This document shows, piece after piece, positions 5,236-5,278 of a stretch of 5,278 nucleotides of DNA (positions are counted from its first letter, which is position 1; the number at the start of each line of letters is the position of its first letter). The notes under the pieces are model-generated. The model did not search any database, had not been told where the DNA came from, and saw only the letters and a list, made by a program, of their open reading frames with translations. The stretch is from Caulobacteraceae bacterium (GTDB lineage Bacteria > Pseudomonadota > Alphaproteobacteria > Caulobacterales > Caulobacteraceae): contig CANGEH010000180.1 in assembly GCA_947452665.1 (NCBI GenBank), positions 1-5,278 on the forward strand, read 5' to 3'. The position numbers were made by a program, and so were the translations under genes.

Positions 5236-5245
5236 GGCTTTGCAA
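5217..5245 (-). promoter_or_regulatory. Possible promoter of tRNA-Gly
   Basis: On the minus strand TTGCAA (5245-5240) and CATAAG (5222-5217) are 17 bp apart, each with four of six consensus matches. They would give a leader of about 30 bases before the mature tRNA. A closer -10-like GATACT (5191-5186) has no matching -35. The choice between them cannot be made from sequence. Confidence 0.25.
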
Positions 5246-5278
5246 GAGGCTTGATCAGCTTGCCCTAAAAACCTGTGA

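Noticed and set aside
1..5278. CRISPR arrays, insertion sequences, toxin-antitoxin pairs, defence or biosynthetic clusters
   Set aside because: No spaced direct repeats, transposase motifs or matching gene families were seen on either strand.

Overview
The window looks like about 5.3 kb of ordinary alphaproteobacterial chromosome, possibly from the Caulobacter or sphingomonad side of the class. That placement is inference. It rests on the moderately high GC (roughly 60% by eye), weakly matching promoters, a Tat-exported lipoprotein glycosidase, and an iron-sulfur photolyase whose residue numbering matches the Agrobacterium protein PhrB. I see no insertion sequence, phage gene, CRISPR array or plasmid function. 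Every gene but one small membrane protein falls in a recognisable family.

Layout. (1) Bases 1-404 hold the 3' part of an enoyl-CoA hydratase/isomerase family gene that begins before the window. (2) A small four-helix membrane protein (820-401, minus strand) converges on it, and the two stop codons overlap in one CTAG. (3) A divergent intergenic region (821-928) carries a perfect 8-bp inverted repeat placed over the likely promoter of the membrane protein gene. It is followed by an XRE/MmyB-type regulator (929-1738, plus), so the repeat is a good candidate operator. (4) Next comes a GH1 beta-glucosidase-like enzyme (1813-3261, plus) with a twin-arginine lipoprotein signal. Its Shine-Dalgarno sequence lies inside the 3' arm of a strong hairpin. 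(5) A two-gene unit follows: a 55-residue DUF2256 zinc-ribbon-like protein (3402-3569) and an FeS-BCP/CryPro-type (6-4) photolyase (3566-5086), joined by a 4-bp ATGA overlap. (6) A complete tRNA-Gly(GCC) gene with encoded CCA (5178-5104, minus) converges on the photolyase. Its upstream DNA (5179-5278) contains no gene but has three closely packed inverted repeats.

How the parts relate. The DUF2256-photolyase pair is the clearest functional unit: light-driven DNA repair with a small Cys4 partner of unknown role, made from one transcript and probably translationally coupled. The regulator and the divergent membrane protein probably form a small autoregulated pair. The glycosidase may be read from the regulator's transcript or from an unseen promoter, and its translation may be limited by the leader hairpin. 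The acyl-CoA gene belongs to whatever lies to the left. I found no previously undescribed multi-gene system. The points most worth a second look are the DUF2256-photolyase coupling, the operator-like repeat, the hairpin over the glycosidase ribosome-binding site, and the NEP-to-NEA change in the glycosidase.
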